Below are positions 46,652-58,754 of a stretch of DNA of 64,000 nt, in pieces (the stretch's first letter is position 1; each line of letters begins with the position of its first letter). Under the pieces are notes generated by a model. It was not told the DNA's origin, ran no database searches, and worked only from the letters and a program-made list of their open reading frames with translations. The stretch comes from Calycina herbarum (taxonomy: Eukaryota; Ascomycota; Leotiomycetes; Helotiales; Pezizellaceae), in the NCBI GenBank assembly GCA_001414485.1, contig LLEY01000171.1, positions 62,001 to 126,000 on the forward strand, in the 5' to 3' direction. The translations under genes and the position numbers were made by a program.

Positions 46652-49496
46652 ATGGACCACGATTTATCGCTCTCACAGTCACATGGAGGACTGCGCATTG
46701 CTAATCCTGACGATGCATCTCCAGGAGAATCGCAAGAAGTGCCCGTAGATGCACGAATTGCTGCCTCCTCTGCCTCTCCTCCTCCTCCTCCCAGCACCAG
46801 CATCACCGACCACTATCCACACTCCGCCAGCTCCAACGACGACCCTGACCCCATAGAAATCCCGCCCTCTCCAACCCCATCACCGCCTACACCTGCACCC
46901 ATCACCAAGGAAAGCCGAGCGTCCACAGATCCTCAATCGCAATCTCGCCGACATTCAATATTTAATATACTACGCCGGATAGAACCACCAGCCGATTCAG
47001 CTCCCCCCTCTCCCCAAACTCCTTCGCAACCTTCTGATTTAAAGCCAACCCCATCCGACGCCGGCAGTACCCAGTCCTATAGAAGTGCCAACGATCCCTT
47101 AGCGCGAGCCGCCGCGGCCAAGGCATATCGCCAATCCATGCCGTTGAATCACCAAGCCCAACAACAATCACAATACCCTCCCTACCAGACGATGCAGAAC
47201 GGAAATAGAGGCTACCCTCCCCCAGGGACAAATCGACCCGTCTCCGGTGTCTACGCTGCACAACCTCCACCACACGCAATTCCTTCGAGAGAGCACGGCT
47301 CATACCGATTACGAAACGAACCCTCACAACCCTCGATGCAAGGAATGCCAACAAGGAGTGATTCGAGAAGTGCAGTGGCAGTACAAGCAATGCAGGCTGG
47401 CGTGCCTTCGAGGGAAGGGAGCCACAGAGATAGATCATACGGGCAAAATCCGCAGATACCAATGGGAAATGGTCCCATGCCTCCCAGAAGGAGCTCGAGA
47501 GGCATGGCAGGAGGATACATAGACGCCCCGATGGCCGGTCCCACGAACGGAACGACAGTGCCATTGTACAATACGGATGGACCGCCACTCCCAACGACCA
47601 GCGAAGAGTGGAAGGATAGAGGTGCGGCAGTAGGCACACGGAAGGAATACGATGCAGATGGAAAGCTAGTCCTGAAGACGGTGAAGAAGGGCGTGAAGGA
47701 TTTCACTTTTGGCCGTACTTTGGGTGAGGGTTCATACAGCACGGTACTCCTGGCAACGGATAAGCAGACCTTGAAGGAATACGCAGTCAAGGTCTTAGAC
47801 AAGAAGCACATCATTAAAGAGAAGAAGATCAAATACGTCAACATCGAGAAGGACGCCCTTAATCGATTAATAGAGCACCCGGGCATCGTTCGACTTTACT
47901 ACACCTTTCAAGATAATTCGTCACTTTACTACGTTCTGGACATTGCCAATGGGGGGGAGTTGTTAGGGGTGTTGAAGAAGGTTGGATCTTTCGACGAGGA
48001 GTGTACACGATTCTATGGTGCCCAGATTCTCGACGCAATAGAGCATATGCATAATAGAGGAGTGATACACCGAGATCTCAAGCCTGAGAACGTGCTGATG
48101 GACGACCAAATGCATATTAAGATCACGGATTTTGGAACGGCCAAGATACTTGCGGACCCACGGATAGCGACAGAACCAAACATGTATGACCCCCAGGAGG
48201 CGGAATCGACGAGGGCCAAGTCATTTGTTGGTACGGCCGAATATGTCAGTCCCGAACTCTTGACGGATAAGAGCGCATGTAAAGCAAGTGATCTATGGGC
48301 ATTTGGGTGTATCATATACCAGTTATTGTCCGGGCGACCTCCTTTCAAGGCCGCCAACGAATATCAGACTTTCCAGAAAATCGTCGGCCTCGAGTACGAA
48401 TTCCCGCCTGGATTTCCACCCGCTGCGAGAGATTTGGTAGAAAGACTTTTGGTCTTGGACCCACAGAGACGGTTGTCGATCGAGCATATTAAAAATCATG
48501 AGTTTTTCGATGGAATTGTTTGGGGTCGAGGACTTTGGAGGCAAAAGGCACCAAGGTTAAGGCCATACGTCCCACCAACACAAGAACCCACTCTCATCAA
48601 GCTCAACAACTATTCCGCCACCCCTCAGCCTATCCCCATATCTCGTGCTCCACAGCCTAATCCCTCTAATGGAAATCCCCGACCAAGAATTATCACAGAG
48701 CTTCCCCCGCCAACTCAACTCGACATTGAGTGGTCTCCTGTACTTACCCGAAGTAACGAGCGGATATTGAAGCTGGGGAATTTGAATGTATTATCTGCGC
48801 CATTAGCACACAGCCCGAATTCAAAACATGGCGACCATGGAGATGGTCACGAGAAAAAGGGATTTTCGAGATTTTTCGGTGGAAGTACTACGAAAAAGCG
48901 CCAAAGGCTTGTGATGATCACATCTAGCGGTCGTCTTCTAATGCTTGCTGCTGGAGGCGAGGAGAAAAAGACCAAATCTGACATTTCGCTTCTTGCATCT
49001 GAATGTTCTTGGCGGACACAGGTGGATTCCAAGGGGCAGACGGTGTGGTGTGTTGATACGGTTAGTTGTTTTTCATCGTACTGCAGCTTTTTCAGTCACT
49101 AATTTTGAATAGCGAGGTACTCATTACACCTTTGAGGATACCAAGACCTCTGTTGCCCCAGGCGATCCCTCAAAAAGCTCTGCCCAGGAATGGCTGGAGA
49201 CGATTGAACGTGCAAATGACATGGCCTTATCACAAAACATGACGGGCTCATATACCACAGACACGGGATTCGACATGTCTTCATCCGTATCAAGCCCGAG
49301 CAGCACTCTTCATGGAAGCAGTGTTTACCCCGAAGGCTTTGGCGTGACGGACAGATCAGGTCGGAATCATTTGAGCAAGAGTCAAGCGAGCCTCGGAGGC
49401 TTTGGAGACGACCATTTTGATAAACCTTCCAATAAAAGGAATCGGTTTAGCAAAAGGCAGTCGAAGAATGGGCTATCTACACCACTACCGTTTTAA
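46652..49496 (+). CDS. PDK1-like AGC kinase with PH domain
   Basis: Phosphorylates activation loops of other AGC kinases; fungal relatives are Pkh1/2 in sphingolipid and cell-wall signalling. Two exons (46652-49060, 49113-49496) give 930 aa. Residues 1-345 are Pro/Ser/Gln-rich and disordered. The kinase domain spans about 348-619: glycine loop GEGSYSTV, catalytic Lys in EYAVKVLDKK, HRDLKPEN, DFGTAK, T-loop SFVGTAEYVSPE and DLWAFGCIIYQ, so it should be active. A C-terminal PDK1-type PH domain (about 743-850) includes KKRQRLVMITSSGRLLML and CVDTRGTHYTFED, which crosses the splice site. The tail is Ser-rich. The frame stays open about 145 bp upstream of the chosen Met, so a 5' exon may exist. 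Confidence 0.93.
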
Positions 49497-52082
49497 GGGG
49501 CCCATCGATTTGGTTACTCCGGGCACGACTGAGAATATGTCTTGCTCAGGGATGTTGGGAAAAAGTTTGGGTGTTGTTTCTGGAGGCTGGAAGGCACATA
49601 ACTCATGTTTCTCTGGTGTTGCATTTTGATAGCGTGGCGTCAGATATTGGGCGTTTCTTGTTTTTTTCTTCTTCTTCCACTTCTTGCATCACTCCAGGCG
49701 CCTTTTACTTAACGACTTATGTTGCTTTTTAGTGTGGAAAGAATATTTTAAATGGGGGAATAGGGGGTGGAAAATTTCCCCCGTTGTTTTTTAAAGCACA
49801 CAAAACCAGTTATTTTCATGTTTGATTTTTTTTGGTCAAGCCGCATTGCAGAAGCGGGAAAGGGAAAGATGGAAAATTTTTGGACTAGAAAGTTGATTTG
49901 GTGGGAGCTTTTAGGGGAGAAGGAAGATGGAGGTTCTTTTGATGGGAGGGAGGGAGTTAAAAGCTTCTTCTCGGTTTAATAGGACAGTGGTTTTTTCGTA
50001 TCATAATTTTTCCACCCTCCCTTACCATGGGGGGTGTTTTTGATTGCTTGATAAAGTTTCTCCTTTTTTTTTCTTGGATGTAGAGAGATGTAGAAACTGT
50101 AGGCTTGCCCTCTTTTTTTTTTGTTATGTGGATGTAGGATGTGGATTTGTGTATATTAAGAAGGTTGATGATGGTGGGTGGTTTAATAGTGTTGTGAAAT
50201 GGGAACTTCTTTCTCTTGTAATTTTTTGATGAGAGAGGACTTTGATGTGAGGTGTTGGAATTTGTGGATTTTGATCTTGAATCGAGGGGGTGAGGGGGAC
50301 TTTATAGCCATTCATTGATATAGCGTGTCTTTGATGCGGACCTCAATATTCATTCCCTTTCCTGCCCGTGTGATGGAGGGAGATAATATTATGGATTGAG
50401 GTGTAGGCATAGGTTTTGTGTCAAGCTGGTGTAGGGCTGCTGTCAGAGTCCAGACTGGCAAGTAAGTCAGCTGGGATAATCAGCGCCAGCGTAGAGTAGC
50501 GGAGTCTTACTCTATTCCCTCCAACTGATTTCAAACACTACTCTGCCCTGCTCTCCTCCCATTCCCCGCAATAAATCACAGAAGAACCCCTCTACATCTA
50601 ACTTCTCCCTTACTTTCTCCATACTTTCTTTCTTTCCTTCTATTACATATATACTAGGAATTTAAGGAAGATTTTTTGTTACTCTATTCCTATTCCTCTA
50701 TTCTATTCCTCTATTCCTCTATTCCTCTATTCCTATCTTTATATAAAAATGTAACTTATCATTTGGTTTCTTGGTTTCTTTCAAGTTTATAGTATAGTAT
50801 AGCATGGCGTAGCTCTTTTAGTGTCAGGCAGTTGGCGAATGCGAATGCGAAGTGAGGAAATCTTGGGCTGGATGGGTTACTTGTCGGCTGATTTGGATGC
50901 TCGCTTTGCGTAGGAGACGGGAGGAAATCTAGTTTTGGTTGGGAGGTTGGGTTGTTGTTTGCTTTTGCTTGGGGTTATGCTTATGGTTATGTTTTGGGCT
51001 AGGGGTTGGGGTTTGAGGTTTGTGTAGGTGGAATGGGATGGGATGGGATGGGGATTAGGTGCGTTGTGTGATCTCAAGGAAATGAGGAGGTTTTGTCTGG
51101 AGTTTAATGTTTACAAAGGGAAGCTCGAAAATAGGGGTGGACTCTTTTTTTTCGGTTCTTGATGGGAAATTATGTTGCTTGATTCTTTTGATTTTCTATC
51201 CGTCGATTCTTTGGGTTGAGGTGGAAGTAGAGGGTAAAGATGTACGGAACTCTTGTCGGAGGGAGGGATTATCTCGAGGGGTTTTGATGATAGGGGAGAT
51301 GGATATTTTTATCTTTCTCGTTTAGATATTTTACCGGTAGATAGATCCCTCTGTGTGATAGGCTTCTGCATCAATTTTGGCCCCAGCCAGGGAAGAGAGT
51401 GGTCTCTGAGCTTCAACGTAATTCCAATTTATATTCCCAGGAAGTGAGATGACAGTACAGTACATGGTCAGCTTGGGAATCTATCTATTCAACTTTCTTC
51501 TGTGAATTATTCGTCTTTAAATTTGGGATTCGAGGGTTGCTGTTGATGGTGAATCTTGACAATGAAGTTGAGATAAGAAGTGTGTTTAGGTATTCTTTTA
51601 GATTTCCATCTGTAAAGTTTGTAGCTTGGAGTGTTTTAAAAGGCATATTCAAGGCACATGAAACTTCACAGGATTTTCTAAACTATGAGCTTATGAAATT
51701 CTTTACTCAAAGTTCCATCTTAAACAAACACCCACAGAGCTAAATCTTCGTGTTGTAGTCAAAATACTTGCCCTGAGATTTTGGGTCACAATGAATTTTA
51801 CCGTTAGCTAATATCAAGAAGGGCAAACCGAGCGGCGTAATATGTTCCTCATGTGTATCCATAGCGGTTATGAAGGTACGTAAAATGCCACGCAAATGAA
51901 ATAAGAATATGTACAGATAGTCGACTCAAAAAGTATATAGTTCCTGTCTTTCCTCCCCTAAATCAATCTTTATCTCATCATCAACAATCACATTTTCCTA
52001 CTTCTCAGAATTTCCTACTTTTTTCCTATTTTGAAACTTAAAACTTTCGCTCTACTTCTTTATCAACCACAGTTCGACAAAA
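49497..52082. other. long gene-poor spacer with a microsatellite
   Basis: About 2.6 kb with no supported gene. G/T-rich DNA with poly-T tracts after the kinase, then a pyrimidine-rich tract (50500-50740) containing the microsatellite listed separately, then mixed AT-rich DNA. About 110 bp before 52083 there is a typical CA/CT-rich fungal leader. Confidence 0.45.
50681..50737 (+). repeat. CTATTCCT-type microsatellite
   Basis: About 57 bp of repeated CTATTCC/TCTATTCC units with slight irregularities. It is a simple sequence repeat in spacer DNA. Confidence 0.85.
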
Positions 52083-52502
52083 ATGCAGTTCACTACTTTC
52101 ACTATCGTCAGCTTCATCACTGCCTTAGCAGTAGCCGCACCTGTCGTCGAGTCCTCTAACGCACCCACCTCACTCCTTGAACGAGAAGACCCACGTGGAG
52201 CCGTCGGATAGATGTACATCTACGGCAACGACGCCTGCAACGGCGATTCCAACCGGAGCTTCGAAATTGTCGGTCACGAGGAGTCAACGTTGAAGCCGCA
52301 CATTCTTTCCATACAGCAGGCTCGTAAGTGTTGGCTCCTTAGTCTCGAGACATGACATGCTAATTCTTTTAGGGGTTGCACCATTGAGGTGTTCCCTGGA
52401 AAAACGTGCCAGGGAGATTCTGGGATGAGATTCAAGGTGCAGGCTGACTCTCGTGTTTGTTTTTCTCGCATTTTCGCTTCTGTCGAGGTTAGGTGCGCTT
52501 AG
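52083..52502 (+). pseudogene. small secreted cysteine-containing protein, copy 1 (nonsense codon)
   Basis: Exon 1 (52083-52323) starts with a signal peptide MQFTTFTIVSFITALAVAA. The frame then meets TAG at 52209-52211 (codon 43) just where the related gene at 56664 has a Gln codon, and continues MYIYGNDACNGDS. Exon 2 (about 52373-52502) encodes GCTIEVFPGKTCQGDSG and ends RIFASVEVRCA. The only good donor (52324) gives a frame one base off relative to exon 2, so there is a second lesion or a wrong splice site. Function is unknown; a signal peptide, short length and few cysteines are typical of fungal secreted effectors or antimicrobial-like proteins. I call it a pseudogene because of the stop. 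Confidence 0.7.
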
Positions 52503-52935
52503 AAGGTACTTTGCTGTTGGTGGGGCCTGTTATTCAACATATTTGTGCTTTTTTCTCTCTCTGGGGGTGGTAGCAGATGGTAGTCACGTTCTTTTACTTT
52601 GGCAAATATAGATATTTCAGCAGCTTGCTTATAAAACTCACTTGTATTTCTACAACTGAGTAGCTTTGAGTTCTCACGTTCTGAGGAGTTTCATAATGAG
52701 GGTTGGCATATTTTGAATTCACAAACCGACTGTTTTATATAAACGATTTTTAATTCATACCAAAATCGACGAAATATAAAACCATGGGCGCAAGATGCTC
52801 AGGCTTTGTTCGTTCTCCGGCACCCCTCTTTTACATGAATTATTTGAGTATCTCGCCTAATGCCAGAGAGCAATGACCAAATCTCCTACAAGGACAACAG
52901 ATCTTCTCTTGGTTTCTCAAGATAGCAAATCTGTT
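52503..52935. other. intergenic
   Basis: About 430 bp between copy 1 of the secreted protein and the SDR gene end. AT-rich, no gene seen. Confidence 0.4.
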
Positions 52936-53923
52936 TCAATACTTAAACGAAGAAGCTCCTTCCAATCCAAGAGTCAGCAAGGGTGATTTTTCAATTTCCA
53001 GAGCATTCTGCTTCAACTCGTCCTCGTCCCAGTTTGTCCAGACGAACTTTCCTTTCAGGAAATGTGCTTCCGGACTAGTCAGCCAGACTGCGAAGTTTCC
53101 TGCTAGTTCGGCTAGGCCGTGACATTTTGTTAGTACGATAACTTGATATTTCTGAAGAGTGGGCTGGTAGGAGGGGGAAAAACATACCATCATCAATATG
53201 GCCCTCAAGCGTTTCCAGGTGAGCATCCTTCTCAACCCCTTTTGTCTTTGCTTTGGCAGCCATATCCGTTTCAGTCACTTGTCCTGGATGCAAATCGATT
53301 ACTCTCATCTCGGGATAAGCGGCTTGTACATATTCCATGAGTTTGGAGCCCGCTAGTTTCGTCGCCGCGTAGGAGGAGAACCCAGGGAAGGGCGGAAGAT
53401 GAGCGATGGCGGTTGAGATGTTGATTATGGTTGCGTTTTTTGTCGCGAGACCCTTGAATGCTCGAGTGAGGAGGTAGATACCTTTGATGTTTATGTCGAA
53501 CATTGTTTGCCATTCTTCAATGGTCTCGGTTCCGAGGGGCTTGGGACCGGTGAAGTATCCCGCGTTGGAAATGAGGATGTCAAGTGGTTTTCCGTTAAGT
53601 TCTTGGGAGATGTTTTTGAATGCTGAGTTTACGGATTGTTCGTTTGAGATGTCGGTTGGGATTGTGAGGATATTTGTTTTGGAACCGACGAGGGAGTGTA
53701 GGGTAGACTTTGCTTGGAGAAGGATCTCGGGGCGACGACCGAGAATGATGAGAGTGGAGGGGGAGGCGAGAGCGACTGATTTTGCGATGGCAAGACCGAT
53801 TCCAGAGCCACCGCCTGTGAGAAGTACAGCTTTCCCCGCAAGTGAGAGGTCAGGACGGAGGGGGGAGATGGTGGGATAGGTTGATGTATGCCATGTTGGG
53901 GTGTAGGATGGGAATGGGCCCAT
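52936..53923 (-). CDS. short-chain dehydrogenase/reductase
   Basis: An NAD(P)-dependent oxidoreductase of the classical SDR fold. Two exons (53923-53188, 53111-52936) give 303 aa. The cofactor motif TGGGSGIG is at residues 36-43, NAG at 120-122, the catalytic Ser about 170 (INISTAIAHL), and the YxxxK pair is Tyr185/Lys189 (SYAATKLAG). After them come the HPGQVTETDM segment and a C-terminal extension (TSPEAHFLKGKFVWTNWD) seen in fungal SDRs of secondary metabolism and detoxification. All catalytic residues are present. Substrate is unknown. It lies between two secreted-protein copies and a bZIP factor gene, but no biosynthetic enzyme is nearby that is intact. Confidence 0.93.
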
Positions 53924-54525
53924 GATGAATGTTTTTTCTTTGGGTATATGTATTTAAGTTTGGAGAAGCTGTTGGTTTTGTCTTTTCGATGATACAGTGA
54001 GTCTTTATATACTTTGTTTGGGCTAATCTTGAGGGGGGTTAGGGTCTTTCTGACCGGCGTCAAATGGTTTTCTGACCATGCTTGTGCTTTCTTTTCTGCG
54101 TTCAATGATCTTCTTGCATAATCTCGCAATGAAAGCAGAGAATTTTGAATCATGGTTAGATTACTGCTTAGTAGCTGTCTGGCCAGCGTCAAGGTGGTCG
54201 CTACTGAGCTTGATGATGGCAGCCACAACACCGACACCTCGTAATTATTGCAGGCCCCCAACAGCTCATGTGATTACATACACCTGAAACAAGCGGAATG
54301 GAACTTATTACACAGAGGAATTCTTTCTTTTCTGCTAAGTGAAAAAGATGACCGTCGTCGTCATTTAGATCGCGATTACTGATCTTCGCTTGGTTTACAA
54401 AGAAAGGTATTACTCATCTTGAATCTGGTCATTCTTTAGCTTCGACGTCCTCATCATATTTCTGACCACCTTTCAATGTCCTTTTTTGAATTCAAATATC
54501 GCATTCTACGAATCTCTGACCAACT
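53924..54525. promoter_or_regulatory. divergent promoter SDR / bZIP
   Basis: About 600 bp between the divergent SDR and bZIP starts. Shared control by the bZIP factor is possible but untested. No reliable binding site was recognised. Confidence 0.4.
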
Positions 54526-55502
54526 ATGGATACTTCACAAACGCCGCAAGTGGATCAAGACGATTGGACGAAAGTGGCGGATTCTGCAGCCAGGAAGAGG
54601 ATTCAAAATAGATTAGCACAGAGAGCTCACAGTTCGTGTTCTTCGTATACTCATGGATTTCAGTTTCTGACCAGGCATCGAAGGGAGAAAATACGGAAGG
54701 AAGACGAAACGACAAATTCTTGGTTTGGAAAATGCTAAGCGAGGGACGGGCACCTTGCTTCACGAGCCCACCCAAGTGCTCGGGAAGAGAGAAGAGGACT
54801 TGATTCAAAATCTTGATGGGAGAGACAGAAACACAAACAGCCTTGATGATCTCCTTTTTCTCGATGCTGGAGATACCCATCACGGCGTAGAGTACCTACC
54901 CAAACCCAACGGAACCGACCTGTTCCAAACTTCAGATATCCAGTCATCTCTGATTAGCTCCACATATATCACCACCCAAAAGTAGGTACAAAACCTCCTC
55001 AATTTTATTCTTCCTAACAGATTTCAGCACTACCAGAGACTCACTCCTCCCTTCCCGAAACCCTTCTCACATCCTCGTCCCTGCCCTGCATACCCTCTCA
55101 GCATTACTCCTCAACGCATCCCTCCTCTATGTAAACTGCGCCAACCCAAAAACCCTCCCTCTTCCACCCTCGCCAACCCATCCTCCGTCGCTTTCGCCAA
55201 CTCCTCTCCAATCAACACTTCCTCACAGGCCTTACGTTGATGTCCTCCCCTTCCCGGCTTTCAGAAACAACCTTTTGTTGGCCGGAAACACATCAGACCC
55301 GTATAATATATTCAACCATATAGAATTTTGGTTTGATCTAACCAGCGAAGGCGGAGTCAGAATATGGGGGAACCAACCTTGGGAAGGTAGGGGATGGGAG
55401 TTTGGAAAGGGATTTGTGAATAAGTGGTGGGGGGTTGTTGATGCTGATGTTGTTAGAGGGGGTGATTTCTGGAGGGGAGTTAGAGGCGAGGGGAGGATTT
55501 AG
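54526..55502 (+). CDS. bZIP transcription factor with DUF3425 domain
   Basis: A fungal DNA-binding regulator. Three exons (54526-54631, 54675-54981, 55028-55502) give 295 aa. Residues 12-55 carry the basic region: DDWTKVADSAARKRIQNRLA, QRAH, then after the 43-nt intron KYGRKTKRQILGLENAK. From about residue 140 to the end lies the DUF3425 domain: SPTPLQSTLPHRPYVDVLPF, PAFRNNLL, VRIWGNQPWEGRGWEFGKGF and a closing FWRGVRGEG. The second intron was taken with the acceptor ATTTCAG at 55027; the nearer AG gives a stop in DUF3425. Weak agreement of the first splice junction with the bZIP consensus leaves a little doubt there. The role could be local, near the SDR gene, but this is inference. Confidence 0.88.
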
Positions 55503-56663
55503 TCGAAGTTACTTAAAAGTTACTTGAAAGATTTCTGAGTGTTTTTTATAGTTCTCTTGTTCTTGAACTCTGTGTACGCAAGCTGCCAACTTGGGCTTGG
55601 TATTTCTTGTTGCCCAGTGGAACACCCAAGCATAATCTAGGGGTTGGAGTCCCGGCGGAGGAATGTCTTAAAGATCGATTCCTGGCATGTTTCTTTCACG
55701 TCTCTGGAAAGACAAATCATGTTTTATCCTTGGGGACATAGAGTGCGACTGTGCGACCACCAGCTCAGTTTGTTTATTTTCGACTCTCGGGCCTTAAGGC
55801 CAAGTTCGTTGCATCTCTAAATCGTCCCTCTACGTCGACCCCTTTGGCAGATGGGGACCCACGGTCGCTCTTTCCCACTTGCCCTCAATCGACTAGGTTG
55901 ACTTGCCACGACCAGAATCGAGCTAGAAAGACCCCATGAGTATCTGAACTCGTAGGTAACTGTTTCATTGCCATTGGGCTCAAGCAATCAACTGCCTGTC
56001 TGAGAAGAAAGACAAAGCAATGAATCCTAATAACAGCTAGCTGTCCGAATCTTCCAACACTCTATCGGGTGTGTTTCGCCGTTGTCTTTCTCGAATTCTA
56101 TAAAACTTAACTGCATTTGTGACCAGAGGCGCGACATTGAAGATTGCGAGTCCGTCGTTGTTTGTCAAGTCCTGCTCGAGAATTTTTCGGTAAAAGAATT
56201 CCGAATCCGAGGGGGTTTATACTAACGTCCTTTTGGACATGGTGTGTGTCCAAACTTGCCGAGAGTCGCTCGTGCCTTCATTGGCGATGTGTTCGTCGCG
56301 CGCGCTGCTCGAGGGGCGCACCTCCCTTCTCGACTCAACCCGCCCCAGTATTCCCGAGAGACCATTTCTCCGGAGGTTTTCAAGCTCGCGGCCGCATAGA
56401 ACATAGATTGGGTAAACTCAGTCAACGTAAATTTCTTGCGGAAAAATAAGAAAATGTTGCACAAGATTGAGAAGAAGACGAAAATGGTGTTTTGAGGGGA
56501 CCAGTGTGCCTAAGTTCCTACAACACAGATTACCTATGATTGGCATCAACAATCACACCTCCCTACTCTCAGTTTCCTTAGCTGTCACTTTTTTTTAACT
56601 TTACCAATCTTCAACATTTACTCTTCTTCATTACTCATTCTTACCACTCCCACCTCAGCCAAA
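55503..56663. other. intergenic before secreted protein copy 2
   Basis: About 1.16 kb without a supported gene. The last 100 bp contain the leader of the secreted-protein gene, with an ATCAACAATCACA stretch that also occurs before copy 1. Confidence 0.4.
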
Positions 56664-57102
56664 ATGCAATTCGCTACCCACTCCATCATTGGCTTCTTTA
56701 CTTCCAGCGCACTTGCTGCTCCTGTTGTTGGAGCCCCCGTTTCAATCGCAAAACGCAATCCCGCCCCAGCTCGAGAACCCCGTGGTCCTCTCGGACAAGC
56801 CTACATATTCAGCGAAGACAGCTGCAATGGTGCGCCATTCGCCTCTCGCGAAACAGTGGGCAAAAACGCTGTTCGCTGCATTCTAGAGCTTATAAATGCA
56901 CGCGGTATACGTACCGAAGGATGGTGAGCTTTCGCTTCCTTTAAACACCCCGAGGCTATACTAACGTTTTCCTAAGGGCTGTACTGTTAAGACTTTCCCA
57001 GGCTCCAACTGCAACGGAGAAGAGAAGTTGACGCACAAGGTTAATGCTGATGAGCGAGTTTGCTATACTTGGCAATTCGCTTCAGTCCTCATCTCGTGCT
57101 AG
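56664..57102 (+). CDS. small secreted cysteine-containing protein, copy 2
   Basis: Exon 1 (56664-56923) codes a signal peptide (MQFATHSIIGFFTSSALA), a KR dibasic site at about residue 30, then GPLGQAYIFSEDSCNGAPFA. Exon 2 (56977-57102) codes GCTVKTFPGSNCNGEEKLTH and ends CYTWQFASVLISC. The best GT donor (56924) with the AG at 56976 leaves the reading frame off by one base, so either the boundary differs or there is a one-base lesion. Without splicing the frame stops after 87 codons at 56925-56927. It is a paralogue of the gene at 52083 (same layout and motifs). Function unknown, effector-like by size and secretion only. Confidence 0.6.
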
Positions 57103-58754
57103 ATAGATATTGGGAGATTGTTAGAGGGTCAGTTACTAGATAGTACTGCCTCGGATCGGTGGGAACGATTGGTTTCTGTGTTTCACACATAGGACTCATT
57201 CATAGTTTGATATTTGGAGAGTTTGGGCTACATTTGGTTTTCTTCTCAGGGGTGTGTTGTACTTCTGTCCTTTCGTTCTAGTAGCTCTGCTGCTAGCTGC
57301 TACTCCATACATAACTGAATTTGTTTTGTATTTTATCTTTGAAGTTATTTTTGGCTCGATTGATTTTGCATCAAAGAGTGATAATTCGTAGATCATTTCT
57401 CGTGAAATGTTGAACGAATATTGAGGACAGCCAAATTAATTGTCTATTGACTTCTTCTGCAATGAGAAATGAGAGTGTCGGAATATTGGTTACCTTGACC
57501 TTCCTCGTTGATTGCTCCAGACTTTCTCGTATCGCTTCGTCAAACAAGTGTATCATGATCTATAAAACATGTTTACTGCCCAAGAGATTCCAGGTTCCCT
57601 CTCTGTGCAACAGTACAAGGTTATTAGATCCATAAATCTGCTAGTAATTCGCGAAATGAAAATTGGATTGGTAGAATGAGGTGTTATGCTATCGGTAGGT
57701 TACCTACAAACAGCTAATCAAATTTTCACGAGTGCTCTTTTTATGCTACCTGCTAATAGTCAATATTAAAATGGAATGTGTAGCAAAGTTTTGAATTCCA
57801 ACAAGAGAAGTGCCTAGAAAATCTGAAAGCGGTGCTGCTATTTCTGGGTTACCCAAAAATAAGACATGACGAGTTGGTATGCTTTATTCTCCAATTATGT
57901 AATTGAGCAATTCTGTCTAGACATGCTCTAGGCTCGCAGTAATTAACCTCTATGTTTGTTTAAAGTTTAAACAATCTAAATAAATTTTACTTAGATACGT
58001 ATTTAATACTCTCTCTACTTATAAAACAATTGAGACTGTATTTGATTAATTTAATTAATCTAAATGCTCTCAAATAATATTGTTTGATAGCTTAATTTAC
58101 TAGACTTACTACTTAATAGTATAAAGTAGTAACTGATTGATTGACTTCGTAATTTGGCGAGTAAAGTATACTGCAGTGCTAGTTGTAAGTTCTCTACCAA
58201 TAGTCAATAACAATAACGTGATGTACAACTAATAAGAACATAAGTCCATCCTAAAGGGGCTTGCAAGTTCTATGTTGCACACCGAAAGGCTCAGTTGTCC
58301 TGAATGTATATGAAAGTTACGCTACTATTTATTTGTAGGCTACCCGGAAATAGCCATGCAAAATTTCCCCAGTGCTATTTGCAGGTCACCTACTAAACTC
58401 CTAATAATACCAGCCTAAAAGCTTAGTAAAGCGGTACTGCTGTTCGTAGGTTACCCTGAAATAAATATCCCATTGAAGCACAAATGCAATAACCCTCTAC
58501 TCTGGCACTGGAAAGAATATCAAAGGATTTCAACTTACAAAAAAGAATGATTGGTGGCTTCTCCTTTTCTTTCTTAAAAGTAAAGAAATCATGGGAGAAA
58601 CTGTGAGCATCGAAAATTTTAGGTCATGAAACCACACGCCCAAATCGCACATGCAACTTCCAACACCCAGAGATATTAAGCATCAAAAATGACAATTCAT
58701 TTCCCTTGCTACCTACAAGCCCAAGCAAGCTCACTCTTCTTCCCGAGAGCAAGC
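57103..58754. repeat. AT-rich stretch with diverged repeats
   Basis: About 1.65 kb of AT-rich DNA with no supported gene. Two ~70-bp relatives occur at 57696-57768 and 58336-58410 (sharing TAGG(C/T)TACC, AATTT(T/C)C(A/C)C and AGTGCT). Another pair lies at 57826-57865 and 58427-58466 (sharing AAGCGGT(A/G)CTGCT, GGTTACCC and AAATAA). The offset is about 600 bp in both, so a unit was probably duplicated and then mutated toward AT. Confidence 0.6.

Noticed and set aside
46962..47886. Long minus-strand frames of 225 and 211 codons inside the kinase gene
   Set aside because: Antisense shadows of the Pro/Ser-rich part of the PDK1-like kinase; no family features.
53629..54261. 210-codon minus-strand frame overlapping the SDR start
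   Set aside because: Shifted frame over the SDR coding sequence and its promoter; Ser/Pro-rich chance frame.
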